A DNA stretch of 64,000 nt from Salinivirgaceae bacterium (lineage in GTDB: Bacteria > Bacteroidota > Bacteroidia > Bacteroidales > SZUA-534). The stretch covers positions 1 through 64,000 of the forward strand of contig JAFYYA010000102.1 in NCBI GenBank assembly GCA_017557785.1, read 5' to 3'. Below, in pieces: positions 1-8,722 of this stretch; position 1 is the stretch's first letter, and every line of letters begins with the position of its first letter. The translations under genes and the position numbers were made by a program. The notes below the pieces were generated by a model that was given only the letters and a program-made list of their open reading frames with translations, was not told the DNA's origin and searched no databases.

Positions 1-171
1 AAGAGCCCGTTCGAAGTTAAGTTCAATAGTAGCAGGATTTGTGTTAGGATTGTAACTACCCAATCTCTCAATGAACTTACCATCACGTGGTGCCCTGCTA
101 TCGGCAACGACAATGTGATAGTAGGCGGCTGCCTTTCTACCCTGTCGTGTCAAGCGAATTCTTACAGACAT
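1..171 (-). CDS. rpsP: 30S ribosomal protein S16 (C-terminus cut by window edge)
   Basis: The minus strand from 171 encodes 57 residues beginning [13 protein letters not shown] and continuing with [19 protein letters not shown] and LGSYNP, the diagnostic N-terminal half of ribosomal protein S16, a small-subunit protein needed for 30S assembly. The frame stays open to base 1, so the rest lies outside the window. The ATG at 169-171 is 35 bases from a TATCTTTG promoter element on the same strand, which supports the start. The gene is divergent from the fumarate reductase operon and nothing looks unusual in the visible part. Confidence 0.95.
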   Translation of the reverse strand, partial: MSVRIRLTRQGRKAAAYYHIVVADSRAPRDGKFIERLGSYNPNTNPATIELNFERAL

Positions 172-205
172 AATTTATTGTTGTTAAAAGTTTAAAAATC
201 GGGCG

Positions 206-213
206 CAAAGATA
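206..213 (-). promoter_or_regulatory. TAnnTTTG promoter element for rpsP
   Basis: CAAAGATA on the plus strand is TATCTTTG on the minus strand, matching the Bacteroidales -7 consensus TAnnTTTG. A TTG on the minus strand (CAA at 235-237) lies about 21 bases upstream, acceptable for the -33 element. Confidence 0.6.
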
Positions 214-263
214 GACTTTTTTCGGTTTGCCCGACAATGGCGCCGATGATTTTTTTTGTTTTT

Positions 264-334
264 AGAAACGCCGTCAAAATCCGCATTCCACATACATATA
301 ATTTAATGTGGAATTGTTACAATTAGGCGTTTCT
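264..334. repeat. nested inverted repeat in the rpsP/frdC intergenic gap
   Basis: Two perfect 9-base inverted repeats are nested: the outer arms AGAAACGCC (264-272) and GGCGTTTCT (326-334) enclose inner arms ATTCCACAT (285-293) and ATGTGGAAT (306-314). The transcript or DNA could fold into a long interrupted hairpin. It sits between the two divergent promoters of the 328-base gap (172-499). No T-tract follows on either strand, so it is not an ordinary terminator. Apart from this and the two promoters, I see no gene in the gap. Confidence 0.55.
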
Positions 335-452
335 GTAAAACGCTTTCGCGATATTTTATTGCAAATCAATCTGTTTCTATTCGGCTCGGGCGTCAATGAA
401 AATTTAAATGAAATATTCGTGCCGACAAGCCAATTTAGCAACCGAAAATTGT

Positions 453-460
453 TAGTTTTG
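453..460 (+). promoter_or_regulatory. TAnnTTTG promoter element for frdCAB
   Basis: TAGTTTTG matches the Bacteroidales -7 consensus and lies 40 bases before the frdC ATG. A TTTA at 434-437 is a near match to the -33 TTTG, about 16 bases upstream. Confidence 0.6.
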
Positions 461-499
461 CCCAAATTTTAACTGACATTTAATTAAAAAATTCAGACT

Positions 500-1171
500 A
501 TGAGTAATTCTTGTTTGTCATCAATCGGAAAGAAACTGATAATGAGTATATCAGGTCTTTTCTTGATTCTGTTTTTGCTGTTCCATATGTCGATGAATGT
601 GGTGGCAATTTTTAGTGGTGAAGCATACAATGCTGTGTGCGAGTTCCTTGGCGCCAACTGGTACGCGCTTGTCGGTACCGGCATTCTGGCATTGGGATTT
701 GTGTTCCACATTGTGTACGCCTTCATCCTGACTATCCAGAACCGCAAGGCGCGCGGCACTGAGCGTTACGCTTATCAGGAGAAACCCGCCGCAGTTGAGT
801 GGGCATCGCAGAATATGCTGGTGCTCGGCAGCATTGTGTTTGTGGGCCTGATTCTTCACTTGAGCCAATTCTGGTACAAGATGCAGTTTGCCGAAATTGC
901 AGGCGTCACCAATCAGTATGGTGTGGCCGACGGCGCCGCTTGGATGCAGTACTACTTTGGCCAACTGCCTGTAGTCATCTGCTATCTGGTTTGGTTCGTG
1001 GCCATTTGGTTCCACCTGAGCCACGGCTTCTGGAGCGCTCTGCAGACCATTGGCTGGAACAACAAGGTTTGGATGGACCGCTGGAAATGCATCTCGAACA
1101 TTTTTGCGACAGTCGTTATGCTCGGTTTCGCAGCAGTGGTTATCGCCGCTTACATTAAATCGCTTTGCTAA
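500..1171 (+). CDS. frdC: fumarate reductase / succinate dehydrogenase cytochrome b subunit
   Basis: This 223-residue membrane protein is the haem-carrying anchor of the menaquinol:fumarate oxidoreductase, passing electrons between menaquinone in the inner membrane and the cytoplasmic FrdAB head. It has about five hydrophobic segments and well-spaced histidines within them (His29, His70, His120, His172 and His175), which are candidate ligands for two haem b groups as in the Wolinella-type single-subunit (SdhC/FrdC type B) anchors. It is the first gene of an operon; frdA follows after 19 bases. In anaerobic Bacteroidales this complex is the terminal fumarate reductase making succinate. Direction of the reaction is inferred from lineage, not from the sequence. 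Confidence 0.93.
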   Translation: MSNSCLSSIGKKLIMSISGLFLILFLLFHMSMNVVAIFSGEAYNAVCEFLGANWYALVGTGILALGFVFHIVYAFILTIQNRKARGTERYAYQEKPAAVEWASQNMLVLGSIVFVGLILHLSQFWYKMQFAEIAGVTNQYGVADGAAWMQYYFGQLPVVICYLVWFVAIWFHLSHGFWSALQTIGWNNKVWMDRWKCISNIFATVVMLGFAAVVIAAYIKSLC

Positions 1172-1190
1172 CTATCTAATTTGAAATAAA

Positions 1191-3170
1191 ATGGCTACAA
1201 TAGATTCTAAAATACCTGAAGGTCCGATAGCCGAAAAATGGACCAACTATAAGGCACATCAAAAACTTGTGAACCCTGCCAACAAGCGTAAATTGGACAT
1301 CATTGTCGTTGGAACAGGTTTGGCTGGCGCATCGGCAGCATCAACTTTGGCCGAGATGGGTTTCAACATCCTGAACTTCTGCATTCAGGACTCACCGCGC
1401 CGCGCTCACTCAATTGCGGCTCAGGGCGGTATCAACGCAGCAAAGAACTATCAGAACGACGGCGACTCGGTTTACCGCTTGTTCTACGATACTGTTAAAG
1501 GTGGCGACTATCGCGCACGCGAAGCCAATGTTTACCGTCTGGCTGAAGTGTCGAACAACATCATCGACCAATGCGTGGCTCAGGGCGTTCCTTTCGCTCG
1601 TGAATATGGTGGCCTGCTTGCCAACCGTTCGTTCGGTGGCGCACAGGTTAGCCGTACATTCTACGCCAAAGGTCAGACTGGTCAGCAACTTCTGCTTGGC
1701 GCCTACTCGTCGCTCAACCGCCAAATCAAGGCTGGCAAGGTGAAGAGTTACAACCGCTACGAGTTGCACGACATTGTTATGGTTGACGGCCGCGCCCGCG
1801 GTATCATCGCCAAAAACCTGGTAACAGGCGAGTTTGAGCGTTTTGCCGCTCACGCTGTTGTTCTGGCAACTGGCGGCTACGGCAACACCTATTTCCTTTC
1901 GACCAACGCTATGGGCTGCAACTGCTCGGCTGCCATCGCGGCTTACCGCAAGGGCGCTTACTTTGCAAACCCTTCATACGTACAGATTCACCCGACTTGT
2001 ATTCCTGTTCACGGCGACAAACAATCGAAACTGACACTTATGTCGGAGTCGCTGCGTAATGACGGTCGCATCTGGGTTCCGAAGAAGATTGAAGACGCCA
2101 AGAAACTTCAGAAGGGCGAAATCAAAGGCTCTGACATTCCTGAAGAAGACCGCGACTACTACTTGGAGCGCCGCTATCCCGCATTCGGCAACCTGGTTCC
2201 GCGCGACGTAGCAAGCCGTGCCGCCAAGGAGCGCTGCGACAAGGGCTTCGGCGTGAACAACACTGGCCTGGCCGTGTTCCTTGACTTCTCTGAAGCCATC
2301 AACCGCCTTGGCATCGACGTTGTCCGTCAGCGCTACGGCAACCTGTTCGATATGTACGAAGAGATTTCGGACGTTAATCCTGGCGAGTTCGCACGTGAGA
2401 TTAACGGCGTGAAATACTACAACCCGATGATGATTTTCCCCGCCATCCACTACACAATGGGCGGTCTGTGGGTTGACTACGAACTTCAGACTTCAGTGAA
2501 GGGCCTGTTCGCCATTGGCGAGTGCAACTTCTCTGACCACGGCGCCAACCGTCTGGGTGCTTCGGCTCTGATGCAGGGTCTGGCCGACGGCTACTTCGTT
2601 CTGCCTTACACCATTCAGAACTACCTGAGCGACCAAATCACCGTTCCGCGCTTCGACCCGAACAGCAAAGAGTTCATCGACGCTCAGAAGAAATGCGAAG
2701 CCGAACAGGACGCTCTGATGAAAATCAAGGGCAAACGCTCGGTTGACTCTATCCACAAGGATTTGGGCCACATTATGTGGGAATATGTTGGTATGGGCCG
2801 CACTAAAGAGAGCCTTGAGACAGCGCTCACCAAACTGAAAGAGTTGCGCAAGGAGTTCGAAACCAACCTGTTCATCCCTGGAAAGGAAGAAGGTATGAAT
2901 GTTGAACTCGACAAGGCCTTCCGTTTGAAAGACTTTATTATGATGGGCGAACTGATTGCCCGCGACGCACTGAGCCGTAACGAGAGTTGCGGCGGCCACT
3001 TCCGTGAGGAGTACCAAACTGAAGAGGGCGAGGCAAAACGCGACGACGAGAACTACTTCTACGTTGGCTGCTGGAACTATCAGGGCGACGACAACAAAGA
3101 GCCTGAACTGCTGAAAGAACCGCTTAAATATGAGGCTATCAAGGTTCAAACTCGTAACTATAAATCATAA
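1191..3170 (+). CDS. frdA: fumarate reductase / succinate dehydrogenase flavoprotein subunit
   Basis: The 659-residue catalytic subunit interconverts fumarate and succinate. An N-terminal FAD-binding Rossmann motif GTGLAG spans residues 41-46. HSIAAQGG at 73-80 carries the histidine that normally binds FAD covalently. Further family signatures are HPTCIP in the substrate domain, [10 protein letters not shown], and [18 protein letters not shown] near the second half of the FAD domain. The length matches type B SdhA/FrdA proteins of epsilonproteobacteria and Bacteroidetes. It lies between the cytochrome b and iron-sulfur genes in the order C-A-B typical of Bacteroidales. No damage is seen. Confidence 0.96.
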   Translation: MATIDSKIPEGPIAEKWTNYKAHQKLVNPANKRKLDIIVVGTGLAGASAASTLAEMGFNILNFCIQDSPRRAHSIAAQGGINAAKNYQNDGDSVYRLFYDTVKGGDYRAREANVYRLAEVSNNIIDQCVAQGVPFAREYGGLLANRSFGGAQVSRTFYAKGQTGQQLLLGAYSSLNRQIKAGKVKSYNRYELHDIVMVDGRARGIIAKNLVTGEFERFAAHAVVLATGGYGNTYFLSTNAMGCNCSAAIAAYRKGAYFANPSYVQIHPTCIPVHGDKQSKLTLMSESLRNDGRIWVPKKIEDAKKLQKGEIKGSDIPEEDRDYYLERRYPAFGNLVPRDVASRAAKERCDKGFGVNNTGLAVFLDFSEAINRLGIDVVRQRYGNLFDMYEEISDVNPGEFAREINGVKYYNPMMIFPAIHYTMGGLWVDYELQTSVKGLFAIGECNFSDHGANRLGASALMQGLADGYFVLPYTIQNYLSDQITVPRFDPNSKEFIDAQKKCEAEQDALMKIKGKRSVDSIHKDLGHIMWEYVGMGRTKESLETALTKLKELRKEFETNLFIPGKEEGMNVELDKAFRLKDFIMMGELIARDALSRNESCGGHFREEYQTEEGEAKRDDENYFYVGCWNYQGDDNKEPELLKEPLKYEAIKVQTRNYKS

Positions 3171-3191
3171 TCATCTTAAAAAGTAAATCAA

Positions 3192-3953
3192 ATGGCTACA
3201 GATAATATAATGAAAGTAAACTTGAAGGTTTGGCGTCAGGCTGGCCCGAAAGAAAAAGGCGGGTTTGTAACTTACGAGAATGTTGAGACAACCCCCGACA
3301 CTTCGTTCTTGGAAACTTTGGATATTCTGAACGAGTCGCTTGTTGAGAAGGGCGAGGAGCCAATTGTGTTCGACCACGACTGCCGCGAGGGTATCTGCGG
3401 AATGTGCTCGCTCTACATCAACGGCCACCCGCACGGTCCTGCAACTGGCGCAACAACCTGCCAATTGTATATGCGCCGCTTCAAAAACGGCGAGACCATC
3501 ACCGTTGAGCCGTGGCGCTCGGCTGCGTTCCCTGTTATCAAAGACCTGATGGTGAACCGCAACGCCTTCGACCAAATCCAACAGGCTGGCGGCTACGTAT
3601 CGTTCAACTGCGGCGGCGCTCAAGACGCCAACGCTATTCCAATCTCGAAGGTTGACGCCGACGAGGCTATGGACTCGGCTACTTGCATCGGCTGCGGCGC
3701 TTGCGTTGCTGCCTGCAAGAACGGCTCGGCAATGTTGTTCGTATCGGCCAAGGTTTCGCAGTTCGCACTGCTGCCGCAAGGCCGCGTTGAGGCTGCCAAA
3801 CGTGTTAAGGCAATGGTTGCCAAAATGGACGAACTGGGATTCGGTAACTGCACCAACACCCGCGCCTGCGAGGCTGAGTGCCCGAAACGCATCTCAATCA
3901 GCAACATCGCCCGTATGAACCGCGAGTTCCTTTGCGCAAAACTGAAAGACTAA
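3192..3953 (+). CDS. frdB: fumarate reductase / succinate dehydrogenase iron-sulfur subunit
   Basis: This 253-residue electron-transfer subunit connects the flavin of FrdA with the haems of FrdC. An N-terminal ferredoxin-like domain has CREGICGMC (Cys64, Cys69, Cys72) and a fourth cysteine near residue 90 for a [2Fe-2S] cluster. The C-terminal domain has [11 protein letters not shown] and a later [13 protein letters not shown] block, ligands of the [4Fe-4S] and [3Fe-4S] clusters. It is the last gene of frdCAB; a strong hairpin terminator follows 22 bases after the stop codon. Confidence 0.96.
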   Translation: MATDNIMKVNLKVWRQAGPKEKGGFVTYENVETTPDTSFLETLDILNESLVEKGEEPIVFDHDCREGICGMCSLYINGHPHGPATGATTCQLYMRRFKNGETITVEPWRSAAFPVIKDLMVNRNAFDQIQQAGGYVSFNCGGAQDANAIPISKVDADEAMDSATCIGCGACVAACKNGSAMLFVSAKVSQFALLPQGRVEAAKRVKAMVAKMDELGFGNCTNTRACEAECPKRISISNIARMNREFLCAKLKD

Positions 3954-3974
3954 CAGTCTTTTAAATAACAGCAA

Positions 3975-4009
3975 ATCCCCGTTGCCGTAAGGCGACGGGG
4001 ATTTTTGTT
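3975..4009 (+). terminator. rho-independent terminator after frdCAB
   Basis: ATCCCCGTTGCC pairs with GGCGACGGGGAT around a GTAA loop (one G-T wobble), followed by TTTTGTTT. It ends the frd operon before the convergent ATPase gene. Confidence 0.85.
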
Positions 4010-4026
4010 TTTATGAGCGGAATAAG

Positions 4027-5343
4027 TTACATATCTTCCAACGAAAGCCCGCCGATTCTGATTTTCATCCCATTCATCTCGAGGCAGTTTTGCAGCAGAT
4101 TCTCAACTTTCAGTTCAAGTGCAGCCTTGTCGAAACGCGATTTATCCTTTTTAATCTCGTAGATTTCAGCCACGTTGTCGATTTCATTCACTGCAATTAG
4201 GTCGATTTCGTTGCCGCCTTTGCGGTCCCAATATTTACCAATACGGGTGTAGTAGCCAGTTTCGCGCCACTTGCGCTCAAAATAGCGCTCAAGGGCGAAA
4301 CCCGAATATGAGTCATAGTCGCGGTTGATGATGCGCGTCAGTTGGCTGATTGCGTTGTTGGCCACGTATGACTGATATTTGTAAAAGAATCGGAACCAAA
4401 AATCTAAAAAATTGTCACTCAGTGTGTAACGTACTTTTTTTGCTGTTTCTTTTGCAAAAATCGGCAGTTGTTTCTCAATCAGACTGTAATAGTTCTCAAG
4501 ACGAATTATGTAACTTCCCAAATTTGTGGTATTCATTTGATTTTCAATCTCGCCACGCGTCAGCCGACCGCCAGCAACGCAGGTAAGAATTGAAAAATGT
4601 GTGGCATAGTCGGCACCAAATTCTTCAATCAGGATGTTTTTCCCTTCGTTGATGAATGGCGAATTAGGCTCGGTTACGTATTCTAAAATACTGTTTTTGT
4701 TGATTTTGCCATTATCCATCAGCAGTGTCACGTACCACGGAACGCCGCCTGTCACAGTGAACAAGGCGAGCAAATCTTCGGCAGTGTATTTTGGATTGTA
4801 GTCGGCAATGATTTCTTTTAACACACTGGTTGAAAACGTGTTAAGCCATATTGTCTGATTGGCGCGACCAAACAGCGGTTCGCTCGCATCTTCAAAAATA
4901 CGTTTCATCAGCGAAAAAACAGAACCGCTGATAATCAGATTGATGTGACTTTTTGCCTTGTGCAAGTCCCACTCGCGCTGCAACTCGCTGAAAATGGCGG
5001 GGTTGATTCGCTGGAAGTCCTGAAATTCATCTATTATTAGTGTGAACGGGTGTTCTTCGGCATAAACCAGCAGAAAACGGAACAGTTCGGCGAACGATTT
5101 CCGTGTGCCGACAGGAATGTTCAGTATGGCTTCCGCTTCGCGTGCGAAATCATCGCAAAGCAATGCTTCAGTTTTGCGTGCCACAAAGAAATAGAGCAAT
5201 GTGCTGTCGTTGCAGCGGCGTGCCAGTTCGGTTTTGCCAATGCGCCGCCTTCCCATCAAAACCGTCATTTGGCCTTCGGCCAAACTACGCTCTTTTGCTG
5301 TTGCTAAAGCGTTTAACTCGTTGATTCTGTTATAGAATTTCAT
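4027..5343 (-). CDS. AAA ATPase with C-terminal DUF234 / nuclease-like domain
   Basis: The 438-residue protein starts with a STAND-like/archaeal-type ATPase domain: Walker A GRRRIGKTELARR near residues 31-43 and a Walker B-like TLIIDEFQDF near residue 100. A winged-helix-like middle part is followed by a DUF234-type C-terminus. There the segment GNEIDLIAVN followed by EIYEIKK fits the D...ExK layout of PD-(D/E)xK nuclease folds. Such proteins are widespread, often laterally acquired, and their biological role is not established; roles in defence or toxin-like functions are speculative. It is a single gene convergent with frdCAB and upstream of a restriction-modification gene. A perfect 14-base palindrome lies 16 bases before its start. 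Confidence 0.8.
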   Translation of the reverse strand: MKFYNRINELNALATAKERSLAEGQMTVLMGRRRIGKTELARRCNDSTLLYFFVARKTEALLCDDFAREAEAILNIPVGTRKSFAELFRFLLVYAEEHPFTLIIDEFQDFQRINPAIFSELQREWDLHKAKSHINLIISGSVFSLMKRIFEDASEPLFGRANQTIWLNTFSTSVLKEIIADYNPKYTAEDLLALFTVTGGVPWYVTLLMDNGKINKNSILEYVTEPNSPFINEGKNILIEEFGADYATHFSILTCVAGGRLTRGEIENQMNTTNLGSYIIRLENYYSLIEKQLPIFAKETAKKVRYTLSDNFLDFWFRFFYKYQSYVANNAISQLTRIINRDYDSYSGFALERYFERKWRETGYYTRIGKYWDRKGGNEIDLIAVNEIDNVAEIYEIKKDKSRFDKAALELKVENLLQNCLEMNGMKIRIGGLSLEDM

Positions 5344-5358
5344 ATTTCCAAAATAATA

Positions 5359-5372
5359 GTATTTTAAAATAC
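5359..5372. promoter_or_regulatory. perfect 14-base palindrome upstream of the DUF234 ATPase gene
   Basis: GTATTTTAAAATAC reads the same on both strands and lies just before the ATG of the minus-strand ATPase gene, a position suited to an operator. No cognate regulator is identified; AT-rich palindromes also arise by chance. Confidence 0.3.
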
Positions 5373-5471
5373 CGTATCTTCAAATAACATTTTATGCAAA
5401 GAAAAGAAAAAATGTTGAGTTGTATAATCGGCGGTGCGGATAATTGAAGATTTATTTTTCTGAATAAAATG

Positions 5472-5479
5472 TATCTTTG
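5472..5479 (+). promoter_or_regulatory. TAnnTTTG promoter element, possible promoter of the MmeI-like gene
   Basis: TATCTTTG matches the -7 consensus. If used, it would give a long leader of about 340 bases containing the 63-base palindrome before the gene at 5822. No gene was recognised in the 478-base gap 5344-5821 besides this element and the palindromes at 5359-5372 and 5649-5711. Confidence 0.4.
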
Positions 5480-5648
5480 ATTCAGTTTCAGCAGATACCG
5501 ATGTGTGTTTCTGCGTTGAACATAAAATGATTTAATAATTTATAATTGATTGATATTGAATAGATAACAATTTTTAACTGACATATTATTTATATCAGCG
5601 TTTGCTGTATTATTCGACACTACTCTTAAATCTGCAAATTTATAATAG

Positions 5649-5711
5649 TAATAATCGCGAATAAGTCTGCGAACGTCTGCGCTTTGCGCGGACGCGGCTT
5701 ATCGATTATTA
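5649..5711. repeat. 63-base imperfect palindrome upstream of the MmeI-like gene
   Basis: Outer arms TAATAATCG (5649-5657) and CGATTATTA (5703-5711), middle arms ATAAG (5661-5665) and CTTAT (5698-5702), and inner arms CGTCTGCGC (5674-5682) and GCGCGGACG (5686-5694) around a TTT loop form one long interrupted hairpin. There is no T-tract, so it is not a terminator. It could be an extragenic palindromic repeat or a structured leader element. Confidence 0.6.
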
Positions 5712-5821
5712 CGGGCTTTGCAGAGCCTAAGAGTGTGGATAAGGTTTCCCATCCGCGCTTTTTGTGCCCTTGCATAGTCCGTAAGTCTGAATGATAAGTG
5801 AGCGCACAACCAAAGCGCACA

Positions 5822-8671
5822 ATGACACCAACCGAACAGACGAAAGCCGCCGCTGCGTTTGCCGATTTTTGGGCGGGCAAGGGCGACGAGAAGCAGGAAA
5901 CTTCACGTTTCTGGATTGACTTGTTACAGAATGTTTTAGGCATTGACAATCCTGCAAAATACATTGAATTTGAAAAACGTGTAAAACTCTCGCACACGTC
6001 GTTTATCGATGCTTATATTCCTGATACAAAAGTTCTTATTGAACAGAAAGGTGCAAAGATTGACTTGCACAAAGCCTACGAGCAGAGCGACGGCAGTGTG
6101 CTGACGCCCTACGAGCAGGCCAAACGCTATGCCGATGAGATGCCAAACTCGCTGCGGCCGCGCTGGATTGTGGTTTGCAATTTTCAGGAATTTTTGGTTT
6201 ATGACCTTGAGAAACCTGGCTGCGAGCCCGAACAAATTTTCTTGAAAGATATTGAAAAAGAGCATTATAGACTTCAATTCCTTGCCGACGTCCGCCACGA
6301 CTATCTGCGGCGCGAGGAAGAACTCTCGTTGCAGGCTGGCGTGCTGGTTGGCAAACTCTACGACGCGCTTATCAAGCAGTATATCAATCCGAAAGACGAG
6401 CAGAGCCTTCGCTCGCTCAACATTTTGTGCGTGCGGCTGGTGTTCTGCCTTTATGCCGAAGATGCAGGACTTTTCGCCACTCGTACGGCTTTCGAGGACT
6501 ATATCCGCTCGTTTGCCATTGAAAACACGCGCGACGCTATCATAAAGTTATTCAAGGCGTTAGACACCAAAATTGAGAACCGCGACCGCTACGACACAAA
6601 ACTGCAGCCGTTCCCATACGTTAACGGCGGACTGTTTGCAGCGGAAAACATTGAAATTCCGAACTTTACCAACGAGATTATTGATGTTCTTTGCGACCAT
6701 TGCGCCCCGTTCAACTGGTCGGCAATCTCGCCAACCATTTTCGGTGCGGTGTTTGAGAGCACATTGAACCCCGAAACGCGCCGCCGTGGCGGAATGCACT
6801 ACACAAGCGTGCAGAACATTCACAAGGTGATTGACCCGTTGTTTATGGATGGGTTAAATGCTGAATTTGAATCGATTATGGGTGGTGTAGAGACGCGGCG
6901 CGCCACGTCTCTACGCGAACGCGACCAAAAATTACAAGATTTCCAACAAAAATTGGGCGATTTACGTTTTCTCGACCCCGCCTGCGGTAGCGGTAACTTC
7001 CTGACAGAAACCTACGTATCGTTGCGGCGGTTGGAAAACCGTGTGATTTCTGCCTTGAACCGTGGCGAGCGCCTATTAGGTTTCGATGATTTTATCCACG
7101 TTAAAATCAACCAATTCTACGGCATTGAGATTAACGATTTTGCCGTGACGGTTGCCAAAACCGCGCTTTGGATTGCCGAAAGCCAAATGATTCGCGAAAC
7201 CGAAACCATTTTGAGCCAAAATATTGATTTTCTGCCACTAACAACCAATGCTTTTATTGTTGAGGGCAACGCCTTGCGTATGGATTGGGCCACACTGAAA
7301 CCCATTGATGCCGATGCTGCGCCCATTGGCGGCTTGTTCAGTGGCTTCACCACCGAAACCGACGGCCTTACGCACCATTACGACTATATCATTGGTAATC
7401 CGCCGTTTGTGGGGGCGAGAATGATGGAACAGGGCAGTGTACAAAAGCAAGAAATCCAACAACTTTTTGGCGATATTAAGGATGTTCAAGATTTGGACTA
7501 TGTGTGCGGTTGGTATCATAAGGCTGCAGATTTTATTAAAGGAACTAAATCAGAAGTGGCTTTTGTTTCAACAAATTCCATTTGTCAAGGGGCACAAGTC
7601 CCAATTTTATGGGGGACGTTATTGAACACATTCGATGTTAGAATCAATTTCGCTTATCAAACATTTAAATGGCAAAGTGAAAGTTCAAATCAAGCCGCAG
7701 TTCATTGTGTAATAGTTGGCTTTGCCAATTTTGACCGAAAAGAAAAAACTCTTTTCTCGTCAGATAATACCAATAAAAAAGTATCAAACATCAGCCCGTA
7801 TTTGATTGAAGGACCAAATGTTTTTGTTGAGGCAGAAAAAGAACCAATCTGCGATGTTCCGAAAATGAATTTTGGCAACCAACCCCGTGATGGCGGCTAT
7901 TTTGTTCTTTCCGTAGAAGAAAAAGATGAATTGTTGGCGAAAGAACCGTCAATAGAGAAATTCATAAGGTCGTACATTGGTGCTGAAGAATTTATAAAAG
8001 GCAAAGAACGTTTTTGTTTGTGGCTTAAAAATGCGAGTCCTATAGAAATTAAAAACAGCAAAATTCTGTACGAACGTGTAAACGCAGTTCGTGAGTTCCG
8101 AATAGCGTCGAAGGCAAAAACCACTAATGGTTACGCCAAAGTTCCGAATCTGTTTGCGCAAATAACCCAACCTGAAGATGTTGATTATATTATAGTTCCG
8201 TCAGTTTCATCGGAAAGAAGACGATATGTTCCAATAGGTTTTGCAACGGCAAATGTAATTTCGTCTAATGCTGTTCAAATTGTTCCCAATGCCACAACAT
8301 TTCATTTTGGGGTGCTCACAAGTTACGTTCATATGGCCTGGATGCGTGTTGTTGCGGGGCGATTAGAAATGCGATATCGTTATTCAAAAGAAATTGTATA
8401 CAACACATTCCCGTGGTGCAATCCAACTAATGAGCAAAAAGCAAAGATAGAATCAACGGCACAGTCGATTTTGGACGCTCGCGCTAAATATACCGATTGC
8501 TCGCTTTCGGTTTTATACGATGAAAACACTATGCCCGCTGATTTGCGTAAGGCACACGAAGCCAACGACAGGGCCGTTCTCGCCGCCTACGGCTGGTCGA
8601 AAGATTTGCAGGAATCGGAAATCGTTGAGCGGCTGTTCGGGCTGTATGAGGCAATGGTGAAAGGGAAATAA
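5822..8671 (+). CDS. MmeI-like single-chain restriction-modification enzyme (type IIL)
   Basis: From the ATG at 5822 the protein has 949 residues, close to MmeI. The order of parts fits the family: an N-terminal nuclease-like D...ExK motif (Asp63, Glu74, Lys76 in FIDAYIPDTKVLIEQK), a helical spacer, an N6-adenine methyltransferase domain with motif I LDPACGSGNFL near residue 385 and motif IV GNPPFVGARMM, then a target-recognition region and short C-terminus. Such enzymes methylate one strand and cut at a fixed distance from the same recognition site, giving phage defence without a separate methylase gene. An in-frame GTG start at 5798 is possible but less likely. A palindromic repeat is embedded in the frame at 6887-6914. 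The specificity cannot be read from the sequence. Confidence 0.85.
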   Translation: MTPTEQTKAAAAFADFWAGKGDEKQETSRFWIDLLQNVLGIDNPAKYIEFEKRVKLSHTSFIDAYIPDTKVLIEQKGAKIDLHKAYEQSDGSVLTPYEQAKRYADEMPNSLRPRWIVVCNFQEFLVYDLEKPGCEPEQIFLKDIEKEHYRLQFLADVRHDYLRREEELSLQAGVLVGKLYDALIKQYINPKDEQSLRSLNILCVRLVFCLYAEDAGLFATRTAFEDYIRSFAIENTRDAIIKLFKALDTKIENRDRYDTKLQPFPYVNGGLFAAENIEIPNFTNEIIDVLCDHCAPFNWSAISPTIFGAVFESTLNPETRRRGGMHYTSVQNIHKVIDPLFMDGLNAEFESIMGGVETRRATSLRERDQKLQDFQQKLGDLRFLDPACGSGNFLTETYVSLRRLENRVISALNRGERLLGFDDFIHVKINQFYGIEINDFAVTVAKTALWIAESQMIRETETILSQNIDFLPLTTNAFIVEGNALRMDWATLKPIDADAAPIGGLFSGFTTETDGLTHHYDYIIGNPPFVGARMMEQGSVQKQEIQQLFGDIKDVQDLDYVCGWYHKAADFIKGTKSEVAFVSTNSICQGAQVPILWGTLLNTFDVRINFAYQTFKWQSESSNQAAVHCVIVGFANFDRKEKTLFSSDNTNKKVSNISPYLIEGPNVFVEAEKEPICDVPKMNFGNQPRDGGYFVLSVEEKDELLAKEPSIEKFIRSYIGAEEFIKGKERFCLWLKNASPIEIKNSKILYERVNAVREFRIASKAKTTNGYAKVPNLFAQITQPEDVDYIIVPSVSSERRRYVPIGFATANVISSNAVQIVPNATTFHFGVLTSYVHMAWMRVVAGRLEMRYRYSKEIVYNTFPWCNPTNEQKAKIESTAQSILDARAKYTDCSLSVLYDENTMPADLRKAHEANDRAVLAAYGWSKDLQESEIVERLFGLYEAMVKGK
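6887..6914. repeat. 28-base palindromic repeat inside the MmeI-like reading frame
   Basis: GTAGAGACG, a 10-base centre containing GGCGCGCC, and CGTCTCTAC form a 28-base palindrome with one mismatched pair. It is read in frame, giving the peptide VETRRATSLRE about 20 residues before methylase motif I, a region where I expect a short linker. A second copy with the same 9-base right arm and length lies at 23222-23249 between genes. Confidence 0.75.
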
Positions 8672-8701
8672 TTTTCACCACCATTGAATTGGCCGATTTG
8701 C

Positions 8702-8709
8702 TACATTTG
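8702..8709 (+). promoter_or_regulatory. TAnnTTTG promoter element for tilS
   Basis: TACATTTG lies 14 bases before the ATG at 8723, and a TTG at 8684-8686 is about 15 bases upstream of it. Its position argues that translation starts at 8723 or 8726 rather than at the upstream in-frame TTG at 8684. Confidence 0.5.
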
Positions 8710-8722
8710 GCAAAAAAACAGA

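Noticed and set aside
274..465. 63-codon minus-strand frame in the rpsP/frdC gap
   Set aside because: It runs through the nested inverted repeat and the frd promoter and shows no family resemblance.
551..1024. Open frame of 157 codons antisense to frdC
   Set aside because: It lies wholly within a well-supported gene, has no family features, and such antisense frames recur opposite most GC-rich genes here.
5798..5821. GTG start eight codons upstream for the MmeI-like gene
   Set aside because: ATG at 5822 gives a sequence beginning MTPTEQ like a normal N-terminus; no ribosome binding site favours the GTG.
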